From Pacificimonas aurantium (GTDB lineage: Bacteria; Pseudomonadota; Alphaproteobacteria; Sphingomonadales; Sphingomonadaceae), in the NCBI RefSeq assembly GCF_020092905.1, contig NZ_JAGSGB010000001.1, forward strand, positions 248,001 to 312,000: a stretch of 64,000 nt of DNA, written 5' to 3'. The notes beneath the pieces were generated by a model. It was not told the origin of the DNA and made no database searches. It was given only the letters and a program-made list of their open reading frames with translations. The position numbers and the translations under genes were made by a program. Of this stretch, positions 44,300 to 51,594 are shown in pieces. Positions within the stretch are counted from its first letter, which is position 1. Each line of letters opens with the position of its first letter.

Positions 44300-46288
44300 T
44301 CACACCGGCTTCGGCCCCTCCCCGGTCGCATCTTCCGTCGCGGGAGCGTCGCCGGAGTCGCTGCTACCGGCAGTCTCGGGCTGCGTAGCGCTCTCCGCCT
44401 CGGCCTCGGCCTTGGCGTTCTTGCGCTCCTTCTGCCCCTTGGCCTCTCGCGCCCGGTCCTGCCGCTCCTTCATGTCCTCCTCGTCCGCTGCGTCGCCGCC
44501 GGGCGGAACATAGGCGATGACATAGTCGCCCTCGTCCACCGCGGGACGACCTTCATTCGTGAAGAAAGACAGTTCGAGGGATGGTTTCACATGGCCCAGC
44601 AGCTCGCTTTCCTGCGACAGGCGCTTGCGCAGGTCGGACAGCGAGTATTTCTCGCCGATACGGGTCTGGCGGAATTCCCAGCCCTTCTCCTGCCGGTTCA
44701 GCAGTTCCATCAGCCCCGCGCCCGATTTTAGAAGGTCGCGGCCCTTCAGCGCACCGGGAAGCGCCGCCGTGCCGGCCGCCTCGCTGGTGCCGACCTGGAA
44801 CACGGCGTTGCGGCCGATTTCGGGGCCGAGCTCCGCGCAGATCAGCGAGTTGTAGGCGTCATTGTCGGTGGCGGCGATGACCGCCTGAAAGCTGCCGATG
44901 TCGAGATGGTCGGCATGAATGGCCTCCAGCGCCTCGCCATGATGCGTTTCGAGCCCGGCCTGGCGCGCCCGGCGGAGCGCGAGATAGCTGGTGTCCGCGA
45001 TGTGCACGGGGATGTTTCGCTTGGCGAGCGCCTGGCCCAGTTCGATCGACCAGCGGTTCGCGCCGACGATCAGCGTGGACCGACCGGGCCCCTGGTCGAT
45101 ACCGAGACGCTGGGCAACGAACTTCGCGGAGAAACCGTGCGCGATGATCGTGACGATGACGACGGCGAAGGCCAGCGGGTTCAGCGCCTCGGCCGAGACA
45201 TAGCCCAGCTCTTCCAGCCGGATCGCGAACAGGCCGGTAATCGCGACGCAGACGACGCCGCGCGGCGCGACCCAGGCGATGAACAGCTGCTCGCGCCAGG
45301 GCACGCTGGAGAAGGCGAGCGCGATAAGGACCGATGCCGGGCGGACGAAGAACAGGAGCAGGGCAAGGAAGACCACGAAGCGCAGTTCGAAACTTTGCAG
45401 GATATCCATGTTCAGCGTCGCCGACAGGATGACGAACACGCCCGACAGCAGGAGGATGGTGACGCTTTCCTTGAAGCGGCGCATCTCTCCGAAACTGTCG
45501 AGGCGCATGTTTGCCAGCGCGATGCCCATGGCCGTCACGGTCAGAAGGCCGGTCTCATGCTCGACGAAGTCCGCCAGCACGAAGCCCACGATCACCAGGC
45601 CGAACACGACGGGCGTCTTCAGGAACTCTGGAACGTGCCCGCGCGGGAACAGGAACTTGATCAGATAGGCCAGCGCGACGCCAAGACCGATGGCGAACAG
45701 GCTCGCCGCGCCGATGTGAAGGCCGATATCCTCCCAGACGCTGCCCTGTCCCGTCGTGTCCGCATAGGTGATCCAGGCCAGCGTCACGACCGCGAACAGG
45801 GCGCCAAGCGGGTCGTTGACGATCCCTTCCCATTTCAGGATGTCGCGCGGCCGGTTGCCGATGCGCAGCTGTCTCAGCATGGGCCCGATCACGGTGGGGC
45901 CGGTAACGACCAGGATGCCCGCGAACAGGATGGCCGGCTCCCACGGCAGCCCGGCGGCGAAGTGAAGACAGATTGCGCCGAGGGTCCAGGCCACCGGCGC
46001 CCCGATGACCACCAGCCTGCCGACCGCCCAGCCCGATTGCCTGAGCTCGCGGAAATTGAGGCTTAGGCCGCCTTCGAACAGGATGACTGCGACGGCCAGC
46101 TTGATCGCCGGCTGGTATAGCTCGCCGAAGTCCTCGATCGGGTTGATATATCCCGTGACCGGACCCGCCAGAATGCCGCCGAGGAGCATCAGCGCGATGG
46201 CCGGCCAGCCGGTCCGCCACGCAATCCACTGCGCAGAGATACCGATCGCGCCGATGGCGGCGAGCTTGATCGTCAGGTCGGCTTCCAT
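44300..46288 (-). CDS. Cation:proton antiporter (CPA family) with a TrkA-N domain
   Basis: Inner-membrane sodium or potassium/proton antiporter, 662 residues. About 12 membrane helices (to residue about 390), with ILFEGGLSLNFREL and GPTVIGPMLRQLR as conserved helices; then a RCK/TrkA-N nucleotide-binding domain (RSTLIVGANRWSIELGQAL). After about residue 600 the chain is a charged low-complexity tail rich in Glu, Lys and Ala. The layout resembles the NhaP/KefB-like group. Start ATG 46288; a divergent small membrane gene begins 181 bp away. Confidence 0.9.
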   Translation of the reverse strand: MEADLTIKLAAIGAIGISAQWIAWRTGWPAIALMLLGGILAGPVTGYINPIEDFGELYQPAIKLAVAVILFEGGLSLNFRELRQSGWAVGRLVVIGAPVAWTLGAICLHFAAGLPWEPAILFAGILVVTGPTVIGPMLRQLRIGNRPRDILKWEGIVNDPLGALFAVVTLAWITYADTTGQGSVWEDIGLHIGAASLFAIGLGVALAYLIKFLFPRGHVPEFLKTPVVFGLVIVGFVLADFVEHETGLLTVTAMGIALANMRLDSFGEMRRFKESVTILLLSGVFVILSATLNMDILQSFELRFVVFLALLLFFVRPASVLIALAFSSVPWREQLFIAWVAPRGVVCVAITGLFAIRLEELGYVSAEALNPLAFAVVIVTIIAHGFSAKFVAQRLGIDQGPGRSTLIVGANRWSIELGQALAKRNIPVHIADTSYLALRRARQAGLETHHGEALEAIHADHLDIGSFQAVIAATDNDAYNSLICAELGPEIGRNAVFQVGTSEAAGTAALPGALKGRDLLKSGAGLMELLNRQEKGWEFRQTRIGEKYSLSDLRKRLSQESELLGHVKPSLELSFFTNEGRPAVDEGDYVIAYVPPGGDAADEEDMKERQDRAREAKGQKERKNAKAEAEAESATQPETAGSSDSGDAPATEDATGEGPKPV

Positions 46289-46468
46289 TGTTCCCCCGGG
46301 CGCGCTGTTCGGCCCATGTTATGAATCGGATGATTGTGGGACAACGCCGTCCCTGCCTTGCGGTTTCCCCTCCTGCGGCAAGACGGCCCCCTTCGGACGC
46401 GGAGGGCGTGACGCAACGTTCGCCCCCGCTGGATGTTGTCACCGCAATCAGCCCCAGCAGGATCGCTT

Positions 46469-46711
46469 ATGCAACAGGTTATCGAATGGAGTTCGTCCAT
46501 TATCGGCATGGTCGCCGCGCTTATGATCGCGCTGCGCATCAGTTCGCGCGTCACGGGCTGGGGCTTTGTGCTTTTCCTGGTCGGATCCGTACTCTGGATC
46601 GTGGCCGGGCTGCGCGAGGGCGACAATGCGCTCGCGGCTCAAAATGTCGTGCTCTTCGGCATCAACCTGCTGGGCATCTACCGCTATCTGATCAAGCATG
46701 AGGAAGCCTAG
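46469..46711 (+). CDS. Small membrane protein with two or three helices
   Basis: 80 residues: MQQVIEWSSSIIGMVAALMI, then WGFVLFLVGSVLWIVAGL, then QNVVLFGINLLGIYRYL, a pattern of three short hydrophobic segments. Similar small proteins are common in sphingomonads, some fused or linked to PRC-barrel proteins, but I cannot name a family. AGGA lies 8 bases upstream of the ATG. Divergent from the antiporter; function unknown. Confidence 0.7.
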   Translation: MQQVIEWSSSIIGMVAALMIALRISSRVTGWGFVLFLVGSVLWIVAGLREGDNALAAQNVVLFGINLLGIYRYLIKHEEA

Positions 46712-46774
46712 CGGCGCTTCGCCGCGCAACTCCCATCCCCTTCGCCCGTTGAAGGTTCGAAGGGAGATTATTCA

Positions 46775-47032
46775 ATGGCTTATAATATGTTGAAGGGGGC
46801 CTCCGCAGCGGCCGTGCTGATTGCAACCACTGCGTGCCAGGTGACCGGCGACGACACCGCCGATGCGGCCATCACGGGCGCAGGCGTCGGCGCTGCGGCG
46901 GGCGAAGTGCTGACAGACGATCCTGTTGCGGGCGCCGCCGTGGGCGCCGGTGTCGGTGCCGTCGCGGAAGAAGTCACCGACGATGACGATGATGACGACT
47001 GGGACGATGACGACGATCCGTTCCGCGGATGA
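46775..47032 (+). CDS. Glycine-zipper lipoprotein with an aspartate-rich tail
   Basis: 85 residues. IATTAC is a lipobox (Cys21). The middle contains glycine-zipper repeats GAGVGAAAG and GAAVGAGVGAV, typical of YMGG/SlyB-like envelope lipoproteins. The end is almost pure aspartate: TDDDDDDDWDDDDDPFRG. Such a tail may bind calcium or other divalent ions. ATG 46775 has GGGAG upstream. It ends 21 bp before the convergent oxidoreductase gene. Confidence 0.75.
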   Translation: MAYNMLKGASAAAVLIATTACQVTGDDTADAAITGAGVGAAAGEVLTDDPVAGAAVGAGVGAVAEEVTDDDDDDDWDDDDDPFRG

Positions 47033-47053
47033 CGCGCTCCCTCGCTCCCGGTG

Positions 47054-48463
47054 CTAGTCGCCGGTGACGATCCGGTCGACGAGTTGCTTTACGGTCGGCA
47101 CGAACCCGTTCGAATAGAAGGGGTCGGTCGAGAAATGATGGGCGGAATGCCCGGCGAAGGTCAGATTGTCGTCTGGATCGCCGCCATGGGCGATATCCTG
47201 CAGCGTTTTCTGGATGCAGAATGACCGTGGATCGGCAAGGCGGCCGGTCGAGTGGTTGTCCGCATGCTCGTTCCAGCTCGAAAACTTGCACTGGGACAGG
47301 CAGCCCATGCAGTCCGCCTGGTCTTTGCGGATGACCTTCGCCTGCTCCGCGGTCACGAAGACCAGCGTATCGTCGGGCGTCTTCAGCCCCTCGGTATAAC
47401 CTTCGCCGTGCCAGCCGCGAGCCTTCAGCAGGTCGTCGCGCGTCACGTAGAACGACTTGTTGCCCTTGAAGCCGACATCGAGCTTGTGGGTGCGCTCGTC
47501 GCTCGGCTCGGTCCCGAACGCGATTTGCCGCTCCGACCTGTGCTTCAGGTCCATCAGGAACGGTGTCTTTACCGCCGAGGAGTAGAAGCCTGTCGGCGAG
47601 AAGGGATGCAGCAGGATGTCGCCCTTCTCCAGCTTCGGAAGGCGTTCCTTCCAGATGTCCGGGATCGGGCTTTCCTTGGTCAGAAGCGGTCGGGACCCGA
47701 ACTGAAAGGCAATGGTGCCCAGTTCGGGATTGTCGATCCAGTCGCTCCATTCGCGCAGGAACCAGACGCCGCCGGCCATGATGATCGGCACATCGTCGGA
47801 AATCCCTCCGGCGCGCATGACCTCTCGCAGCTCTTTTACCCGGGGATAGGGATCCTGCGGTTCGTTGGGATCCTCGGCATTGGACAGGCCGTTATGGCCG
47901 CCCGCGAGCCACGGATCCTCGTAGACCACCGCGGCCATCCACTCGGAATGCTTGCTGTAGCTGCGCTTCCACAGCGCACGAAACGCACGTCCGGAGGAGA
48001 CGATCGGATAATAATATTTGCCATATTTGGCGGCGATGTCCGCCAGCTTGTACGGCATGCCCGCGCCGCAGGTGACGCCGTCGACCGCATCGCCGGCGGG
48101 GCCCGAAAAGACTCCCTCCAGGATACGCTGCGCGCCGCCCATCTCCCACAGGACATTGACGTTCAGCGCACCGTCTTCGCCGCAGATCTCGCGCGCCCGC
48201 AACACCTGCTCGGTGCCGCCGGCAATGCCATATTCGACCAGTTCCTCGTGCCGGTCCCCGCGTGTGCGTCCGCGATAGACCTGCGGGATCAGATTGCCGT
48301 CCTCGTCATGGCTGTCGGCATTGACGGCGCTGACCGTTCCGAGCCCCCCGGCCCGTGCCCAGGCGCCGGAACTGTCGCCGTTCGTGGCGCTGACCCCTTT
48401 GCCGCCTTCGACGAGCGGCAGAATTTCCTTGCCGCCCATGCGTATGGAATTGAGAGCTTTCAT
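47054..48463 (-). CDS. NAD(P)H-dependent flavin oxidoreductase / nitronate monooxygenase-like
   Basis: FMN TIM-barrel enzyme of the 2-nitropropane dioxygenase-like family, 469 residues, longer than usual (about 330-380). LVEGGKGVSATNGDSSGAWA, VTCGAGMPYKL, VPIIMAGGVWF and AFQFGSRPLLTKE are barrel landmarks. A C-terminal extension has the cysteine cluster CMGCLSQC and a further Cys, which may bind metal or an Fe-S centre. It lies 109 bp behind two acyl-CoA dehydrogenases on the same strand, so enoyl-CoA or dienoyl-CoA reduction is a plausible role rather than nitronate oxidation. Confidence 0.82.
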   Translation of the reverse strand: MKALNSIRMGGKEILPLVEGGKGVSATNGDSSGAWARAGGLGTVSAVNADSHDEDGNLIPQVYRGRTRGDRHEELVEYGIAGGTEQVLRAREICGEDGALNVNVLWEMGGAQRILEGVFSGPAGDAVDGVTCGAGMPYKLADIAAKYGKYYYPIVSSGRAFRALWKRSYSKHSEWMAAVVYEDPWLAGGHNGLSNAEDPNEPQDPYPRVKELREVMRAGGISDDVPIIMAGGVWFLREWSDWIDNPELGTIAFQFGSRPLLTKESPIPDIWKERLPKLEKGDILLHPFSPTGFYSSAVKTPFLMDLKHRSERQIAFGTEPSDERTHKLDVGFKGNKSFYVTRDDLLKARGWHGEGYTEGLKTPDDTLVFVTAEQAKVIRKDQADCMGCLSQCKFSSWNEHADNHSTGRLADPRSFCIQKTLQDIAHGGDPDDNLTFAGHSAHHFSTDPFYSNGFVPTVKQLVDRIVTGD

Positions 48464-48572
48464 GAACGTCCATCATTTACGGCCGACCGCAGACGCGGCG
48501 CCTGTCCCCACCGTCTTACGGATATGACCGCCATAAATCGACCATGTTTGGCAAGCCTGCCAACAAGGCGGG

Positions 48573-49694
48573 TCAGAACAGCAGTTCGGCCAGGCGCCGC
48601 TTCTGCGCGCGGGCGTCGCCGTAGCGCGTCGCGTTCCAGATCGCCCGCCGGCGGTGCAGGCCGGCATCGCAGTCATAGGTGAAGCCGAAGCCGCCGTGGA
48701 ACTGGATGGCCCGGTCGGCGGCATAGGCATAGGCCTTCTCGCCCTGCGCCTTCGCCATGCGCACCGCCACCTCGCCGCGGCCCTGGTCGCCGAAGGAATG
48801 CGCCGCCGCATAGAGGTGCGAGCGCGCGCGCTCATGGCCGATAAAGGCATCGACAAGCGGGTGCTTCAACGCCTGGAAGCTGCCGATCACCTTCTCGAAC
48901 TGCTTGCGGGTGCGCAGATAGTCGGCGGTATAGTCGACGACGCGGAACGTGCCGCCCACCATGTCGGCCGCGTAGAGCAGAGCGCCGACCATGTCGGCAT
49001 GCGCAAGCGCCTCTTCGACCTTGTCCGGGTCGAGCACCGCATCCCCGGCGACCTCGAACGTATCTAGCCGCAGTTCATAGGCCCGGCGCGTATCGTCGAT
49101 GATCGCTTCACGGCGCAGCGCTTCGCCGGGCAGTGCGCTGCGCTCGACCAGCGCCAGCTGCCGGCTGCCGCCGTGCGAAAAGGCAAGGATGATCAGGTCC
49201 GCGTCGGCGGCATATTCGACAAGTCTTGTCGTGCCGCTGACGAGGAAGCCTCCGGCTTCGTTCTCGCCCAGCGCGGCCATGTCGTCTCCGGGCTCGCCGA
49301 ACGCGGTCGTGGCGAAACGCTCTCCCGCTGCGAGCGCCGGAAGGACCTCCTCCTTCTGCCGCTCGGTCCCGGCTTTTGCCAGCAGCTGCCCGGCCACGGT
49401 CGCGGGAATGAAGGGCGTCGCCATCAGCGCGCGGCCCATCTGTTCGGCAATCGGCACGATCTCGCCGACCCCGAGGCCCGAACCGCCGAATTCTTCCGGG
49501 ACGGCGATCCCCAGCCAGCCCAGTTCTGCGATTTCCGACCAGACCTTCTCGTCATAGCCGCGGTCGGTCTCGATCAGCTTGCGGACGTCTTCGACAGGGG
49601 ACTTGTCGCGGCAGAATTCGGTCGCGACATGGAGCAGGTCCACCTGCTCCTCGCTGATGCCCAGCTGTCCCAGCGATGCGGAAATATCAGTCAT
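48573..49694 (-). CDS. Acyl-CoA dehydrogenase (second subunit of a pair)
   Basis: 373 residues from ATG 49694; the upstream open frame is an extension into the previous gene. Typical ACAD elements are present: GWLGIAVPEEFGGSGLG, an FAD/acyl-binding middle, RTRKQFEKVIGSFQALKHPL and YAADRAIQFHGGFGFTYDCD. FTYDCDAGLHRR lacks the usual TxxQ arrangement near the FAD, as in the beta-type partner of heteromeric alpha2beta2 ACADs acting on steroid side chains or branched acids. 14 bp behind its partner gene. Confidence 0.86.
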   Translation of the reverse strand: MTDISASLGQLGISEEQVDLLHVATEFCRDKSPVEDVRKLIETDRGYDEKVWSEIAELGWLGIAVPEEFGGSGLGVGEIVPIAEQMGRALMATPFIPATVAGQLLAKAGTERQKEEVLPALAAGERFATTAFGEPGDDMAALGENEAGGFLVSGTTRLVEYAADADLIILAFSHGGSRQLALVERSALPGEALRREAIIDDTRRAYELRLDTFEVAGDAVLDPDKVEEALAHADMVGALLYAADMVGGTFRVVDYTADYLRTRKQFEKVIGSFQALKHPLVDAFIGHERARSHLYAAAHSFGDQGRGEVAVRMAKAQGEKAYAYAADRAIQFHGGFGFTYDCDAGLHRRRAIWNATRYGDARAQKRRLAELLF

Positions 49695-49708
49695 TCGAGA
49701 AGGTCCCC

Positions 49709-50911
49709 CTACCGCGTCTTCGGCAGGCCGAGCACATGCTCGCCGATGATGTTGCGTTGAATCTGGCTGGTGCCGCCGCCGATGGTCGCGGAGAAGGCGT
49801 TCAGATAGCTGCGCGCCCACCAGCCGCCGTCGGCGGAATTCTCCTCGCCGACATAATAGGCCGCCTTCGGCCCCAGCAGCGTCAGCGCGAATTCCGACAA
49901 TTCCCGGTACAGCTCGGAAAATTCCAGCTTGCTGATCAGCGGCAGGGCGTTCGGATAATCCTCCACCAGCGGCATCATGCGCTTGCGCTCATTGCCCAGC
50001 GACAGGGCGTGCATGTCCATCAGATAGTCGACCATCCGGTCCTTCAGCACGGGATCGTCCATCGCCGCGGCGCCGTCGCGCTTCGCGGTCTTCGCCAGTT
50101 CGACGATTTCCATCAGGTCCGGCGGGATCGAGACGTAGCCGCCTGCCTGTCCCCCGCGCGCGCCGCGCTCATATTCCAGCGTGCGCATCGCGACTTTCCA
50201 GCCATTCCCCTCCCCGCCGATCAGGCAGTCCGCGGAGATGCGCGCATCCTCGAAAAAGGTCTGGGTAAAGCCGAATTCGCCGGTCAGCTTCTTGATCTTC
50301 TGCGTGCGAATTCCGGGGATCTTCATCGGCGACAGGAAGAAGCTGAGGCCGGCATATTTATTCTCGGCGGCGGGATTGGTCCGCGCCAGGAGGATCATGT
50401 ATTTCGCGTAGTTGCCCTGGGTGGTCCAGATTTTCGACCCGTTGAGGACGAACTCGTCGCCCTCGCGCTCCGCCTTCAGCTGCGCATTGCCGAGGTCGGA
50501 GCCATGCTCGGGTTCTGAGAAGCCCTGGCACCAGATGTCTTCCGCCGACAGGATGTCCTTCAGATAGGCGCTCTTCTGTTCCTCGCTGCCGATATCGAGG
50601 ATCAGCGGCCCGGCCCAGTTCAGGCCGATCGCGTTGAGCAGAATGGGCCCGCGATATTTGCGCATGGCGCGGGTGGCCGCCTTCTGGTGCGCTTCGGAAA
50701 GCCCGCCGCCGCCATATTCGGTCGGCCAGGCCGCGCCCAGATAGCCCGCCTCGTACACCTTGCGCTGCCAGTCGCGCAGGAAGTCGAACTGCCGGTCCTC
50801 ACCCACTTCCATGAAGGTGAGCGGCAGCATGAAGCCCGGGTCCTCCGGGACGTTTTCAGAAAACCAGGCGTCCGCGTCACGCGCGAACTCTTCGACGGTC
50901 GGATCGGTCAT
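49709..50911 (-). CDS. Acyl-CoA dehydrogenase (first subunit of a pair)
   Basis: 400 residues. AAWPTEYGGGGLSEAHQ, CQGFSEPEHGSDLGN, GSKIWTTQGNYA and the C-terminal IGGGTSQIQRNIIGEHVLG are clear; the last is the FAD-binding end missing from the partner. Pairs of such unequal ACADs in one operon form heteromers (FadE26/27-like in actinobacteria), so this pair is probably one enzyme. Together with the flavin oxidoreductase it makes a three-gene fatty or steroid acid unit. Its upstream region holds a hairpin terminator pointing towards it (50978-51006). Confidence 0.9.
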   Translation of the reverse strand: MTDPTVEEFARDADAWFSENVPEDPGFMLPLTFMEVGEDRQFDFLRDWQRKVYEAGYLGAAWPTEYGGGGLSEAHQKAATRAMRKYRGPILLNAIGLNWAGPLILDIGSEEQKSAYLKDILSAEDIWCQGFSEPEHGSDLGNAQLKAEREGDEFVLNGSKIWTTQGNYAKYMILLARTNPAAENKYAGLSFFLSPMKIPGIRTQKIKKLTGEFGFTQTFFEDARISADCLIGGEGNGWKVAMRTLEYERGARGGQAGGYVSIPPDLMEIVELAKTAKRDGAAAMDDPVLKDRMVDYLMDMHALSLGNERKRMMPLVEDYPNALPLISKLEFSELYRELSEFALTLLGPKAAYYVGEENSADGGWWARSYLNAFSATIGGGTSQIQRNIIGEHVLGLPKTR

Positions 50912-50977
50912 GAGGCATCTCGCAGCTTCTAGTCAGCGCCGATGGATGGCCGAGCGGCGCTGTCCTCACAACCCATG

Positions 50978-51006
50978 AAAAAGCGGCGGCCCACTGGTCT
51001 GCCGCC
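50978..51006 (-). terminator. Minus-strand intrinsic terminator in the ACAD/DsrE divergent gap
   Basis: On the minus strand GGCGGC (51006-51001), a 10-nt loop, GCCGCC (50990-50985), GC, then five T (50982-50978). It lies between divergent genes, so it either ends a transcript running antisense through the DsrE-like gene from the TonB receptor gene, or attenuates the acyl-CoA dehydrogenase operon. Confidence 0.6.
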
Positions 51007-51030
51007 TCTCGAGCTTCTAACCTTCCCGGC

Positions 51031-51594
51031 ATGACCCACCCATGTCTCGCTGCGGCGCGCTTCGCCCTTCCTGCCCTCCTCCTGCTCGCCGCGCCTGCTT
51101 CGGCACAGGGCCTGCCCGACAGCTTCGTCACCGGACCGCGTATCGAGGGCTACGGTCCGGCCGCACCGGTCGACCAAGACAACCCGGTCGAGGCGGGCGA
51201 GGAGTTTCGGCACAGCTTCGACATTTCCGCGGGCAGCGAACCCGGCGAGCTGAACCGCGGGCTGGTCACGGCGGCGCGCTTCCTCAACATGCATGCAGCA
51301 TCGGGTGCGCGCGACCAGGATGTGACCGTCGCGCTCGTCGTCCACGGCGATGCCCTTGCCAGCCTTCTGAAGACGGACAGCTACGCCTCTCGCTTCGACG
51401 GGTTAGACAACCCCAATGCCCCGCTCGTGGCCGCGCTCATCGCGGAGAGCATCTCCATCCAGGTCTGCGGTCAGAGCGCGGAGTCGCAGGGATTCGCACG
51501 CGAAGAGTTCCTGCCCGGCGTCGAGATGGCGCTGTCAGCGATGACGGCCCATGCCCGATTGCAGCGCGACGGCTACACTCTCAATCCGTTCTAG
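51031..51594 (+). CDS. Secreted DsrE/YchN-like protein
   Basis: 187 residues with a signal peptide (ALPALLLLAAPASAQ). The mature chain has the DsrE fold landmarks VALVVHGDALASLL, NPNAPLVAALIAESI and IQVCGQSAES, with Cys146 in the place of the sulfur-carrying cysteine of DsrE-like proteins. Exported members of this family are known but uncharacterised. A role in periplasmic sulfur chemistry is only a suggestion. It ends tail-to-tail with the TonB receptor: both stop codons share CTAG at 51591-51594. Confidence 0.78.
   Translation: MTHPCLAAARFALPALLLLAAPASAQGLPDSFVTGPRIEGYGPAAPVDQDNPVEAGEEFRHSFDISAGSEPGELNRGLVTAARFLNMHAASGARDQDVTVALVVHGDALASLLKTDSYASRFDGLDNPNAPLVAALIAESISIQVCGQSAESQGFAREEFLPGVEMALSAMTAHARLQRDGYTLNPF

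Noticed and set aside
42250-44388. 712-codon plus-strand frame across fumC and sspB
   Set aside because: Antisense shadow of two well identified genes.
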